A stretch of DNA of 64,000 nt from Rhizobium phaseoli (GTDB lineage Bacteria; Pseudomonadota; Alphaproteobacteria; Rhizobiales; Rhizobiaceae). Location of the stretch: NCBI RefSeq assembly GCF_010668805.1, contig NZ_WUFT01000009.1:235797-299796 (forward strand), written 5' to 3'. The first letter of the stretch is position 1; each line of letters opens with the position of its first letter. Positions 19,731 to 28,714 of this stretch are shown in pieces. The notes beneath the pieces are model-generated. The model was not told the origin of the DNA, did not search any database, and saw nothing but the letters and a program-made list of their open reading frames with translations. The position numbers and the translations under genes are program-made.

Positions 19731-20156
19731 TCAATATTTGCGCGTCGCCCGTGCAGACTCGGCTTGCAATGCTGCCAGCAGATGCAATGCTCGGTCAGCT
19801 AAGCCCGTCGGCACAAAAATGTGATCGTGGTGATATGCTGCCACCATGTTGCACGGAATGCCAGCGTCTGCGAGACAGGCAGCGACGCCCGCCGTAAGGC
19901 CGACGCCGTCGAGCGCAGAATTCACGTTGAGGGTGATCTGGCGCATCGCAAGCGAAGTTTCGAACCCCGCTTCGTGGGCTTCTCCTTTCTCAAGGACCAC
20001 TGCCAAGCCTTCCCTTTCTTGGAATGTCGCAATCGGATTCAGATCGTGAACTTTGCTCCCATCATTAGGTATCGAGCAGAACACATACTCGCCGTCTATG
20101 AGCGAGGGCGTCATGTTCGACAGCATTTCGAACTTGTCTCGCAAAACAGTAGTCAT
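19731..20156 (-). CDS. ACT-domain protein
   Basis: The ATG at 20156 gives 141 residues. The sequence has the two halves of an ACT-type regulatory protein (EYVFCSIPNDG, FQEREGLAVVLEKGEA, ITLNVNSALDGVGLTAGVAACLADAGIPCNMVAAYHHD). This pattern fits small stand-alone ACT proteins of the DUF2241 type, thought to bind amino acids. The open frame extends upstream into the end of an IS5-like element, but that part is unrelated. No operon partner is visible. Confidence 0.8.
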   Translation of the reverse strand: MTTVLRDKFEMLSNMTPSLIDGEYVFCSIPNDGSKVHDLNPIATFQEREGLAVVLEKGEAHEAGFETSLAMRQITLNVNSALDGVGLTAGVAACLADAGIPCNMVAAYHHDHIFVPTGLADRALHLLAALQAESARATRKY

Positions 20157-20192
20157 TTTTGGCGGCCTCCGTTGTCTATCATCAGGTGTCTT

Positions 20193-20645
20193 AGAGCCTG
20201 ACCGAAAAAGAGTTGAGTGAAACCAGGCCGTTGTGATTCTGTTTGTTTGCTTAGGACGAACGGAGACCACAATGGGCTGGACTGATTTCACCCGTCGGCA
20301 ATATGCCCGACGGGCAATGCGGTATGCAAGCGATCTGACGGACCGGGAATGGGATTGATCTCGCCTTGCCTGCCTGAACCGAGGCGGCTGGGCAGGCCGC
20401 GCAGTACCGATCTTCGCGAGGTCGTGAATGCGTTGCTTTACATCGCCGCGACTGGGTGCCAATGGCGGATGCTGCCCAGGGATTTTCCGCCTTTTACAAC
20501 TGTGCAGTCATACTTCTACGAATGGCGAGCGACAGGGCTGTGGGGTCGGATCAATCATCGTCTTGTAATGGCGACGCGTGAACTGGAAGGCCGGGAAGCC
20601 TCCCCGTCTGCGGGCGTGATCGACAGTCAAAGCGTAAAAACCACG
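20193..20645 (+). mobile_element. IS5-family transposase remnant (N-terminal half)
   Basis: A left-end-like sequence (GAGCCTGACCGAAAAAGAG) is followed by an ATG at 20271 and MGWTDFTRRQYARRAMRY, SDLTDREW. The frame then shifts near 20350 and continues as LPEPRRLGRPRSTDLREVV, GCQWRMLPRDFPPF, VQSYFYEWRATGLWGRIN and GVIDSQSVKTT. These are N-terminal blocks of IS5-type transposases. The match stops abruptly after SVKTT, so the C-terminal half with the last catalytic residue is missing here. Confidence 0.85.
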
Positions 20646-21186
20646 GGATCACGCCTTCGGCAGTGTCGTAGCGCATAAGGGCGCTTGAGGAAAAGGTTGG
20701 CGCGGTCTTGATCATCCGACGCCATCAGTGCCGGCCCACCCCAATTGGAGAGCGTCACGCTGAGGAAGTGGGTCTACTCTTATGTTCGTTTTCAAGCTCT
20801 TTGGTCATGATTTTTCCTTTCCGACTTTGATGACGAAAGCACATGCATGAACTGATGAACAAAGGAGGAGACAGAGCATTTAGACGACGGATGGCATATC
20901 CACGCGGCATCGGACTGGCCTACCGCCTCGATGGTTCGCCGCGTGCCGAGTCGCTCTGATCAAGTCCGCACAGGGTGTTGTGCGAGCGAGGATCGGACAC
21001 GTTCTGCAGCCTGTGGAGTTGGAAGCCAAAGGTTAAGAGCGGGCGACCGGACCGTTGCGGTCGCTGTCGAAGATCCGCGTAACGCGGTGAGGGCAGATCG
21101 CTGTCCATTCAGCGACGAATGCTGTGGAAGGATTCGGGCACTAGCCACGATGGCGACGGCGCCGCCTATACCGAGTTACCGAAGCG
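20646..21186. other. Stretch without recognisable genes
   Basis: About 540 bp between the IS5 break point and the next gene. Small frames exist on both strands but none has a clear start site or family signature. No tRNA or terminator was seen. Confidence 0.4.
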
Positions 21187-21897
21187 CTATTGAGAAAGCA
21201 GGCGCGGAACTGGAAAGTCTAGTACTTTGTCCGTGTAGCTTTCGACCAAGGCGCTAAACGGCGTGCCGTCCTGAAGTTTCAGTACAGCACGATGTTCGAG
21301 CAGGAACGGCGGCAGGCTAAGGGAACTTGTTTGATGCGCTATTAAGCCCTCCATGTCCCAGCCTTCGGATAGAGGGGACCAGAGCAACTTGGCAGACAGG
21401 TTTGTGCGAGTGAAATTAAGAGCCTGAACGGCTCTGCCAAACGCGATGTCGCTGGTCTTCAACGTCTGATTCACCTCTGCAGTTAATTTTGCGGGTACAT
21501 ACCAATTGTCGGCTTCCGACAAGACGCGGTCGCCGCAGACCAGGCGGACGCGGCGATAAGCGATCAGCTCACCGGGTCCGACGGTCAGAAGTTCACGGAT
21601 GTGCTCATCGGCCGGCTTGTCTTGCCCGCCCACACGCTGCGCTACAATCTTGGAACCTTCCGGTGCAAGCTTGTGCGCGGCGCACCAGCGATCAAGGGTC
21701 AACGTAGCACTGGCGTTACTCAGGAGATTGGCATTCAAGGTCTGAAGGACCGCAAGCGCTTCCACTCGAGATGTCGGCGAGTTCAGCCACTGAGACCCTA
21801 TAGACGGTTCTTGCGCAATTGCGATCTGGGTGCCCAGCACGATGGCAGTCGCTGCAAGTGCGGCGATGCGAATGCGTTTCGAAGAACAAAATGACAC
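21187..21897 (-). CDS. Exported UbiC/chorismate-lyase-like protein
   Basis: The 236-residue product begins with a clear signal peptide (KRIRIAALAATAIVLGTQIAIAQ). Its middle has the pattern VGPGELIAYRRVRLVCGDRVLSEADNWYVP, then LNFTRTNLSAKLLWSPL, which resembles the chorismate-lyase/UTRA fold. True UbiC is cytoplasmic, so an exported member probably binds or processes something else. The start codon is a GTG; no ATG fits the signal peptide. It lies between the two IS5-like fragments. Confidence 0.55.
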   Translation of the reverse strand: MSFCSSKRIRIAALAATAIVLGTQIAIAQEPSIGSQWLNSPTSRVEALAVLQTLNANLLSNASATLTLDRWCAAHKLAPEGSKIVAQRVGGQDKPADEHIRELLTVGPGELIAYRRVRLVCGDRVLSEADNWYVPAKLTAEVNQTLKTSDIAFGRAVQALNFTRTNLSAKLLWSPLSEGWDMEGLIAHQTSSLSLPPFLLEHRAVLKLQDGTPFSALVESYTDKVLDFPVPRLLSQ

Positions 21898-22063
21898 GGA
21901 GAACGAAATCCTTTCTGCAGTAAATTTGATGGGCGAACCCTGCGCGTCAAGTTTCGTTGATTTTGGTGGCGACCGCGCGTTGTCAGCGTATTTGATACCG
22001 GCCGCAAGATTTGAACTGCGCCTTGCGGGTACCGTTTAACGGTCGGGTTCCCGATAGACTTTC

Positions 22064-22159
22064 TTACCATCTTCCGATGTTCCTGCCGTGCTGGTTCACA
22101 CCTGTTGAAGCCTGTGTGCCCGGGCCGTCCTTTGCTTGCGTCGCATCAAGGTCGTTCAT
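22064..22159 (-). CDS. Possible 31-residue peptide
   Basis: An ATG at 22159 has GGAGG at good spacing and opens MNDLDATQAKDGPGTQ and 15 more residues. There is no similarity I recognise. The strong ribosome site is the only support. Confidence 0.25.
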   Translation of the reverse strand: MNDLDATQAKDGPGTQASTGVNQHGRNIGRW

Positions 22160-22329
22160 GATATCCTCCATCCGCTCGCCGACCTGTTGTTGGAGTTTGC
22201 AAGCGTTGGCCACCGAGCCGGCGCTTCCACCCTGTAATATGGAAACCCGATAGACGTGGATTTCAAATGAGGAACATGGCGGCCGGTCCGAATCTTCCTC
22301 ATCATATATCGTAACTCTCGCTTAACGGT

Positions 22330-22569
22330 TCAGCGCCTTTGTCGCCCCTCCCTCGTTGCGGAATGTTCATATAGCTGGAGCGGATAAAATAGCTCGCAAC
22401 CGACAGCAAAATCGAGGAGCAATTGTTGGAAAAAGGTCTTCTTCGGCGACGCAGAGCCCTCCTTCCGGTCGAGTGACAATTGTAGACCAGGCAGCGACAC
22501 GCCGTCGATGGTTGCCAGCCGCAGATGCGAATAGCCAAGACGCTTGGCTGATGTCTTTTGGTGATCCAT
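22330..22569 (-). CDS. Hypothetical protein, 79 residues
   Basis: The ATG at 22569 follows AAGGAG at 9 nt and begins MDHQKTSAKRLGYSHLRLATIDG. The open frame reaches further upstream to 22701, but only this start has a ribosome site. No domain or membrane segment is evident. Confidence 0.35.
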   Translation of the reverse strand: MDHQKTSAKRLGYSHLRLATIDGVSLPGLQLSLDRKEGSASPKKTFFQQLLLDFAVGCELFYPLQLYEHSATREGRQRR

Positions 22570-22844
22570 GTCGTCGTGCTCCTTGTGCAAGCCTCCCGAC
22601 GATGACGTCGCCGGCAAGATTTCAGGATTCATCGGAAAGAATTTTCCTGTTGCACTATCGTAACTCATCATAACAGGACACTTTACGAAAACGACGAACA
22701 ACGCAACAGATGTGTGGGATATATGTTAAAGTATATCTCTTCCAATTTGTCAGCTCTTACTTTCCGCTTCGAAAACGCGTAAGTTGGGGAATACGTTGTA
22801 ATATATGTTACTATATACATCGCGCTTCATATCTTGGCGGCCGG

Positions 22845-23040
22845 ATGAAATGGCAGATCTCTAACGGGTACGGCAAACGCTCGCTGGTCGAAACGGCACG
22901 ATACAAGTCCATCCTCGGGCGGCGTCTGCGGGCGAGGTCGCGGCCCGGTCAGCAGACGAAGGCGTCATCAACTGCGCCGTTCTCAACCCATGCTTGACTG
23001 CGCACGCCCAAATCCGTGGGCCGCAAGGCACCACGGTATG
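22845..23040 (+). pseudogene. IS5-family transposase C-terminal fragment
   Basis: The plus strand reads WQISNGYGKRSLVETARYKSI and GRRLRARSRPGQQT, followed after a frameshift by a degenerate version of the closing block (PKSVGRKA). These are the C-terminal blocks of IS5/IS903-group transposases (normally SLVET..GRYK). It lies 2.2 kb from the N-terminal fragment, in the same orientation. Confidence 0.7.
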
Positions 23041-23660
23041 ATCAGCCGTTTCAAAAGACCGGCAAGGATATGAGCAAGGTCGTCGTGGGCGGCGTCGACG
23101 CCACGCAGGACGCGGAGTTTGCTCGCATCCTGTGTGGCGTTGGAAGATCCACAACCTCCAAGGTGCCAAGACTATGAACGACCCCTGAGCTCAGGCCGCG
23201 CTTGATCCCGATGCGCCGTTCTTCGGCGATCTCTTCAAGACGACGGCCGATCAACAGCGCCCGGCAGGTTTCGCACACGCTCTGGCCAAACCTGCCGGCC
23301 ATGAGCGTATCACGCCGAGGCAATTCTCGAATGTTTGTCCATCGCTCGCCGCTTGGAAATGATCAGTACACCACTTCCCACGAGCCCCCTTCCGGGGCGA
23401 ACGCTCCTGCCAGATCGGAAGCTGCTTGTGGGCCTTCGTGAGTGTGCGCCGCAGCTGTGAGCTTGGGTTACCTCTCGTCCGCTGCCATGCAAGGGTGGTT
23501 GTCCGCCCTGGTCGCGTCAGACCTGTACTCCGCTGCACAAACTGATAGAAAGAGCGCCCGCGGAGATCGAAGAAACTGTCCGTTGCCGGACGCGGTCGGC
23601 AGCGGTGGAACTAGAAAACGGATGCACGTTTTCCGGCCGCCAAAAGGAGCCCTAAACGAC
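23041..23660. other. Stretch without supported genes
   Basis: About 620 bp with overlapping short frames on both strands. None shows a credible start site plus a protein-like composition. It joins the IS5 fragment to the HTH gene. Confidence 0.4.
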
Positions 23661-23894
23661 ATGAACATGGTCCCGAAGATTGCGAAATCCCCAGCTGCCC
23701 CGTCCGTTGGCGCTCTGCTTGCAGAAGCTCGCCTGGCTCGCGGCTATTCGCTGGACGACGTCGCAGAAACCACTGGTTTGACTGTGGCCGAGGTGACAGC
23801 TCTAGAGAACGACGCGGATTTCGACGCGTCGAGGATCCGAAGGACCGCATCCGCTCTAAGGATTCTAGAAAAGATATGCGATGCGCCGCGCTGA
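23661..23894 (+). CDS. Small XRE-type helix-turn-helix protein
   Basis: The ATG at 23661 follows AAAAGGAG and gives 77 residues. GALLAEARLARGYSLDDVAETTGLTVAEVTALEND is a full XRE/Cro-type HTH (helix 2 to 3 at LDDVAETTGLTVAEV). It resembles small HTH proteins of rhizobial symbiotic plasmids. Its target is unknown. The longer frame from 23442 is ignored because it has no ribosome site. Confidence 0.7.
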   Translation: MNMVPKIAKSPAAPSVGALLAEARLARGYSLDDVAETTGLTVAEVTALENDADFDASRIRRTASALRILEKICDAPR

Positions 23895-24139
23895 CATCGT
23901 TGAACAGCTTCTTCCACCGCTGCAACTCTTGAAGGAAGATGGGTGCAGAAACTCACGGGTCGCGCTTCAACGGGATGCTGTTCTAACTCCGGCGCAGTTT
24001 TTAAAACTTCTTGGGCCACGGACGGCAACCACAAAAGTCTCCATGGAAAGACGATCACCGATTGGGGTGGGGAGAAAACATGGGAACCGAACAGCTGTTA
24101 CGATTGATCGTCCAGTAAGCTTCTTGAAGGACTCGCTCA

Positions 24140-25331
<1,192 letters not shown>

Positions 25332-25401
25332 CGAGTCTCATCCTGATTGACGCTGAGTCTCAACTTGTTTGTCGCAGCGCAGCCTGCTGCGCGCTAGACT
25401 G

Positions 25402-25767
25402 TCATGGAAGCGTTCCTGTCAAATTCCAGACCGTCCCGCTGTCCATGCTCTGACGGAGCACCGAGATGGTGCCGTTGGCCGCTCCCCTTTGATTGGCGGG
25501 ATCCGTCGTCTGTTGCACGGAATTGAAGATCATTGCAGCAGCGACCGTACGTCCACCCATCTGGACTTGGATGTTCGCATCACCCGCCGCGGTTCGTCCC
25601 TGTATGTCGACACGGGCAACGCCCACGGTATGCAGTGTGCCAGCCCCACGTCCCAGATCGGCGAAAGTGATTTGTGCAATGGCAGCGCTACAGTCATTCC
25701 GCTGCTCATGGTTCGGGGTAACTCCTCCCCGAATTGCGTTGTTGGTGTTCGTCTTGGTCAACGGCAT
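25402..25767 (-). CDS. Hypothetical protein behind a nifH-type promoter copy
   Basis: The ATG at 25767 follows AAGGAG and gives 121 residues, starting MPLTKTNTNNAIRGG. The product is rich in small polar residues (HTVGVARVDIQGRTAAGDAN, VQMGGRTVAAAMIF) and looks beta-rich and soluble. I recognise no family. It is the first proper gene downstream of the duplicated nifH promoter-leader segment at 26023-26232, so it may be, or have been, expressed in nodules. Confidence 0.6.
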   Translation of the reverse strand: MPLTKTNTNNAIRGGVTPNHEQRNDCSAAIAQITFADLGRGAGTLHTVGVARVDIQGRTAAGDANIQVQMGGRTVAAAMIFNSVQQTTDPANQRGAANGTISVLRQSMDSGTVWNLTGTLP

Positions 25768-26022
25768 GATGAACTCCTTCGTGCTTCCTGATGATGTATG
25801 ACGGCAACGAAACACTTAGGTTCTGTTTTGGACATCTTTAATCTCCAGATCGCCTCGAGCTCAGAAAGCCTTGGCCGTGCGTGAAGCATGATACGTCTTC
25901 GGCGCCGCTCCGACATCGACATCCTCGTCGCGGATGCCGGCGAGCACGTCCACCCCCTTTTGGGACTTGCCGACATTCTCGGCGAGTTGCCAGTTCCGCC
26001 ACTTCCCGCCATAGTTTGTGTC

Positions 26023-26232
26023 CCTTCATGTGTTCAGCCCAATGAGGTTATCCCGCAACGCGGATGCCGCGGCCGTTCCGCTGCCTCGCAATAGCTCTCA
26101 AGATTCGTGCCAACCAGGATGATACAGCCGACGAACAATAAATTGCTGCTATTTCAACTTCCTAGCGGAAAATACGTGATTGGGCGAAGACGAATGCGTT
26201 TCGCGAAGCCGACAAAGGTGACGACAATGTCG
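26023..26232 (-). repeat. 210-bp duplicate of the nifH promoter-leader region
   Basis: This segment aligns without net length change to 38296-38505, the region upstream of nifH. Shared blocks include CCTTCATGTGTTC, GGTTATCCCGCAACG, GGCCGTTCCGCTGCCTCGCA, GATTCGTGCCAA, GACGAACAATAA and CCGACAAAGGTGA. The -24 side TGGCACGAATCTTG is kept (26112-26099). The NifA site, TGT-N10-ACA in the nifH copy, reads TTT-N10-ACA here (26199-26214). An ATG stands at 26012, exactly where nifH would start, but an unrelated frame follows. It points towards the small gene at 25402-25767. Confidence 0.85.
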
Positions 26233-26604
26233 TAAGTTGGACGTGGAGAATCTCGGTTAATCGGGCCGTCCGGGACTGCGACTTACGGTCCGTGCAGAAG
26301 AAATTGAGCGGAGATCGCATTGTCTTGAATTTCTAGGGGGAGGCCGATTGCTGATTTTTGTTGCAAAGCAGGAGCATCTGACGCGGCAACCACCGGCGTG
26401 CTTCCCCAGCTTTTCTTTCAAAGATCACCCGCAAGTACCCGGATTTCCGCAAGCGGCTCGGCCGGTCGATACCGCCCGAATAAATCGCGCTCGGCGTCTG
26501 AGGATCAGTACGCCTGCGGATCATCGTCTGATAAATGCGCCGCGGCGTAACTCCATTCATCACATCTCTGCACGCCGTGCCACACCCTGACTGACGCTGA
26601 GGGT
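26233..26604. other. Stretch without supported genes
   Basis: About 370 bp between the nifH-promoter copy and the IS630 fragment. A 16-bp block, CCTGA(C/T)TGACGCTGAG, near 26587-26602 recurs near 25344-25359, which suggests shared IS-end debris. Nothing else is recognisable. Confidence 0.35.
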
Positions 26605-26780
26605 CACCCGTTCATCGTCGACAACGTTGGCTCCCACAAAAGCGACAGGCTAATCAATTGGTCAAAGAAAAAAAGCGCCCGGCTCCTCGTCTTGCCCGCC
26701 ATTCGCCCGACCTCAATCCAATCGAAATTGGTTTTCCAAGTTCAAGGGTCTTGCTGCAACGAGTAGCCCGAATTTTTGAA
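26605..26780 (+). pseudogene. IS630-family transposase fragment
   Basis: The plus strand reads PFIVDNVGSHKSDRLINWSK and ARLLVLPAI, then after a frameshift SPDLNPIEIGF-like DNA. These match the D-N-x-G-x-H-K and PDLNPIE blocks around the last catalytic Asp/Glu of IS630 transposases. Only about 55 codons remain. Confidence 0.65.
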
Positions 26781-27047
26781 TCCATCACCTAAGACCTCGG
26801 TGGGGTCGTCAGCCTCTTCTCGATGCAATCGCTCGCCATGTGGGTCGTAGAGAGTTGTGCACTTCGTGCGACGAGTGCCGGGGCCGGCGAAAACGCGAAG
26901 TAGTCACAAGAATCAGTCACAGTGAGCGGCGTCAACGGAACTAAATCCGACGGCTGCGATTCGATCGTTTTGTCACGGTTGCGTCCATAAGTGGTTTTCT
27001 GCGATTGGAGCCGCGTGTGAGCCGAATACTTAAAAAGGATAGACCGA

Positions 27048-27134
27048 ATGGACGGCAGTCGTTATCTGAAAGGCTTGTTGCGATGGCTGAAGACGTCGCT
27101 GAAAAATTACCACAGACACCAGAGGCTTCTTTAA
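27048..27134 (+). CDS. Short upstream ORF, 28 residues, before the syrB-like gene
   Basis: An ATG at 27048 preceded by AAAAAGGAT opens a 28-codon frame, MDGSRYLKGLLRWLKT and on. Its TAA ends at 27134, one base before the GTG start of the next gene. This spacing would let terminating ribosomes restart on the GTG, so it may be a coupling leader. A conserved peptide function is not shown. Confidence 0.4.
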   Translation: MDGSRYLKGLLRWLKTSLKNYHRHQRLL

Positions 27135-27135
27135 A

Positions 27136-27798
27136 GTGAAAAAAGTGCAGCGCAGCTTTGCCGTGGAGTTCAAATCAGGTCGGCGAAAACTGAATTCCAA
27201 ACCGAACTCGATTTGGGGAGACACCGATCTCAAGTCCGTTGCTCAAGATCTGCAGGACGAGGCAATGCCATTTATGTCACTAGCTCCTCACGCAAAAAGT
27301 AGCGAGATGCTTGTATCCGGAGAAGAACAGGCCGGGCCGTTATTGACACTGCCGATTGAGCAGGAGAAAAATGCATCGGCTTTACAGGAGACCATAATGG
27401 CCGACGAAAACGATACGATGACCAATGCTAACACGCCGGCCGCCGCGGCGCCCGATGTACCGAAGAAGGTGCGCAAACCTCGCGCCAAGAAGGTGGTCCC
27501 TGCAACGGCCCCAGTCACCGTTTCGGCGGAACCGGCAGTTGCTTCGGGTGCCGCAGTTGGAAAACAAAAAAGAGGACGTAAGGCAAAGCCTGACGAAGGT
27601 ACGCCGAGTGCCAAGCGCGCGCCTGTCAAACGTGCTCCGAAGGCTGTGTCGACAGCGGCGGCACCGTCGGTGGCGGCAGTTGATGAGATCGCGGATCTTC
27701 TGCAGCTCGAAGAGGAAAACCAGAGACTGCGCAAGCTGCTGGCGGAAAAGCTCCGCGCTGAAAATGCCGATCTGCGAAAGCGACTGAACCTCGGTTGA
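27136..27798 (+). CDS. syrB: SyrB-like transcriptional regulator
   Basis: The 220-residue product has an N-terminal block typical of rhizobial SyrB-like regulators (VQRSFAVEFKSGRRKLNSKP, SIWGDTDLKSVAQDL). A low-complexity basic Ala/Pro/Lys middle follows, and then a C-terminal zipper (LLQLEEENQRLRKLLAEKL). The start is GTG. An ATG at 27397 with its own AGGAG could give a shorter SyrB of 133 residues, close to the classic SyrB size. In Sinorhizobium, SyrB lowers expression of syrM, an activator of nod and exo genes. Here the target is unknown. Confidence 0.7.
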   Translation: MKKVQRSFAVEFKSGRRKLNSKPNSIWGDTDLKSVAQDLQDEAMPFMSLAPHAKSSEMLVSGEEQAGPLLTLPIEQEKNASALQETIMADENDTMTNANTPAAAAPDVPKKVRKPRAKKVVPATAPVTVSAEPAVASGAAVGKQKRGRKAKPDEGTPSAKRAPVKRAPKAVSTAAAPSVAAVDEIADLLQLEEENQRLRKLLAEKLRAENADLRKRLNLG

Positions 27799-27930
27799 TC
27801 GGCAGCAGACGGTCACGCGCTGGCCGCACTCTCATGCTTATTGAAGTGAATATTTTGGCGGCGGATCCTTCTGCCGCCGACGTTTTTTGCTCGCAGTTTG
27901 CATACGCAGTAGAATTCGAGGTCGAATAAA

Positions 27931-28479
27931 ATGGCGTCTCCATGGAAACTTCTTGCTGGGCTGGTGTCACGGCGACGCCAGCAGAAGCAAGAACGCGGCT
28001 CGACCGATGATGTGAAGCCGGACGTATCATCCATCGCCGAGCTGACTGAAGCGCCGGCCGACAATCGGTTGAGCGCCGTGGATCGTGCGGCCAACGAAAA
28101 GCCCTTCATTCACGAAGAACGCGAGGCGGTGTCAGTGGACCCGCATCATGCCGAGGAAGCGGTAAGCATTGTTGACGATACCGCAGATGTCGAAAGCGCC
28201 AGGCCCCTGGAAGCGGCTGACCCGGCTTTGTCCAATGAGGCCGATACAGCCGCGCATGCAGAACCAAAAGTCTTTCGAGTTGGCGAAGGTCAAACGCGAA
28301 AGCGCATGCGGGGCAAGAAACCGGAAACTATTGCAGTCGTTGTCCCACCCGCTCCCACCGCTTTCGGCGATGCAATCAATCTCGACGAAGAAATCAGGCT
28401 TCTCCGGTACCAGTTGGCACGCAAGCTTCAAATGCAAAATGCACAATTGAAGAGGATGCTGGAACGTTTCGAACGCTGA
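27931..28479 (+). CDS. SyrB-companion coiled-coil protein
   Basis: This 182-residue acidic protein starts MASPWKLLAGLVSRRRQQKQ. It ends with a leucine-rich helix (LDEEIRLLRYQLARKLQMQN, then QLKRMLERFER) that resembles the C-terminal zipper of the syrB-like gene next to it. The middle is charged and probably disordered. The shared zipper and 132-bp spacing suggest that the two products may dimerise. The function is unknown. Confidence 0.6.
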   Translation: MASPWKLLAGLVSRRRQQKQERGSTDDVKPDVSSIAELTEAPADNRLSAVDRAANEKPFIHEEREAVSVDPHHAEEAVSIVDDTADVESARPLEAADPALSNEADTAAHAEPKVFRVGEGQTRKRMRGKKPETIAVVVPPAPTAFGDAINLDEEIRLLRYQLARKLQMQNAQLKRMLERFER

Positions 28480-28566
28480 ACCTGTCATAAACCCATGCTC
28501 CGGACCTTGGGCATGAGCGGCGTGTCAAACGCATTTCCTAGCTTGGCCACAAACGCACTTGGAGGG

Positions 28567-28586
28567 AAAGCCCAAAGGGGCTTTTA
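28567..28586. terminator. Intergenic terminator hairpin between convergent genes
   Basis: AAAGCCC-AAAG-GGGCTTT is a perfect 7-bp stem followed by TTAT on the plus strand, with an A/T-rich partner on the minus strand. It lies between the plus-strand zipper gene and the end of rpoN, so it can serve both. Confidence 0.6.
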
Positions 28587-28714
28587 TCGCGGTTCAGCGG
28601 CGCCTCGTCCTCGGTCAGACATTGGTTTTTTCTAAAGTATGGAACATTTGCGTAGCCGAACACGGAGAACGACGCATTGCGGCAGCAGCAGCTCCCGCGA
28701 TCTTGGCAAGGGAC

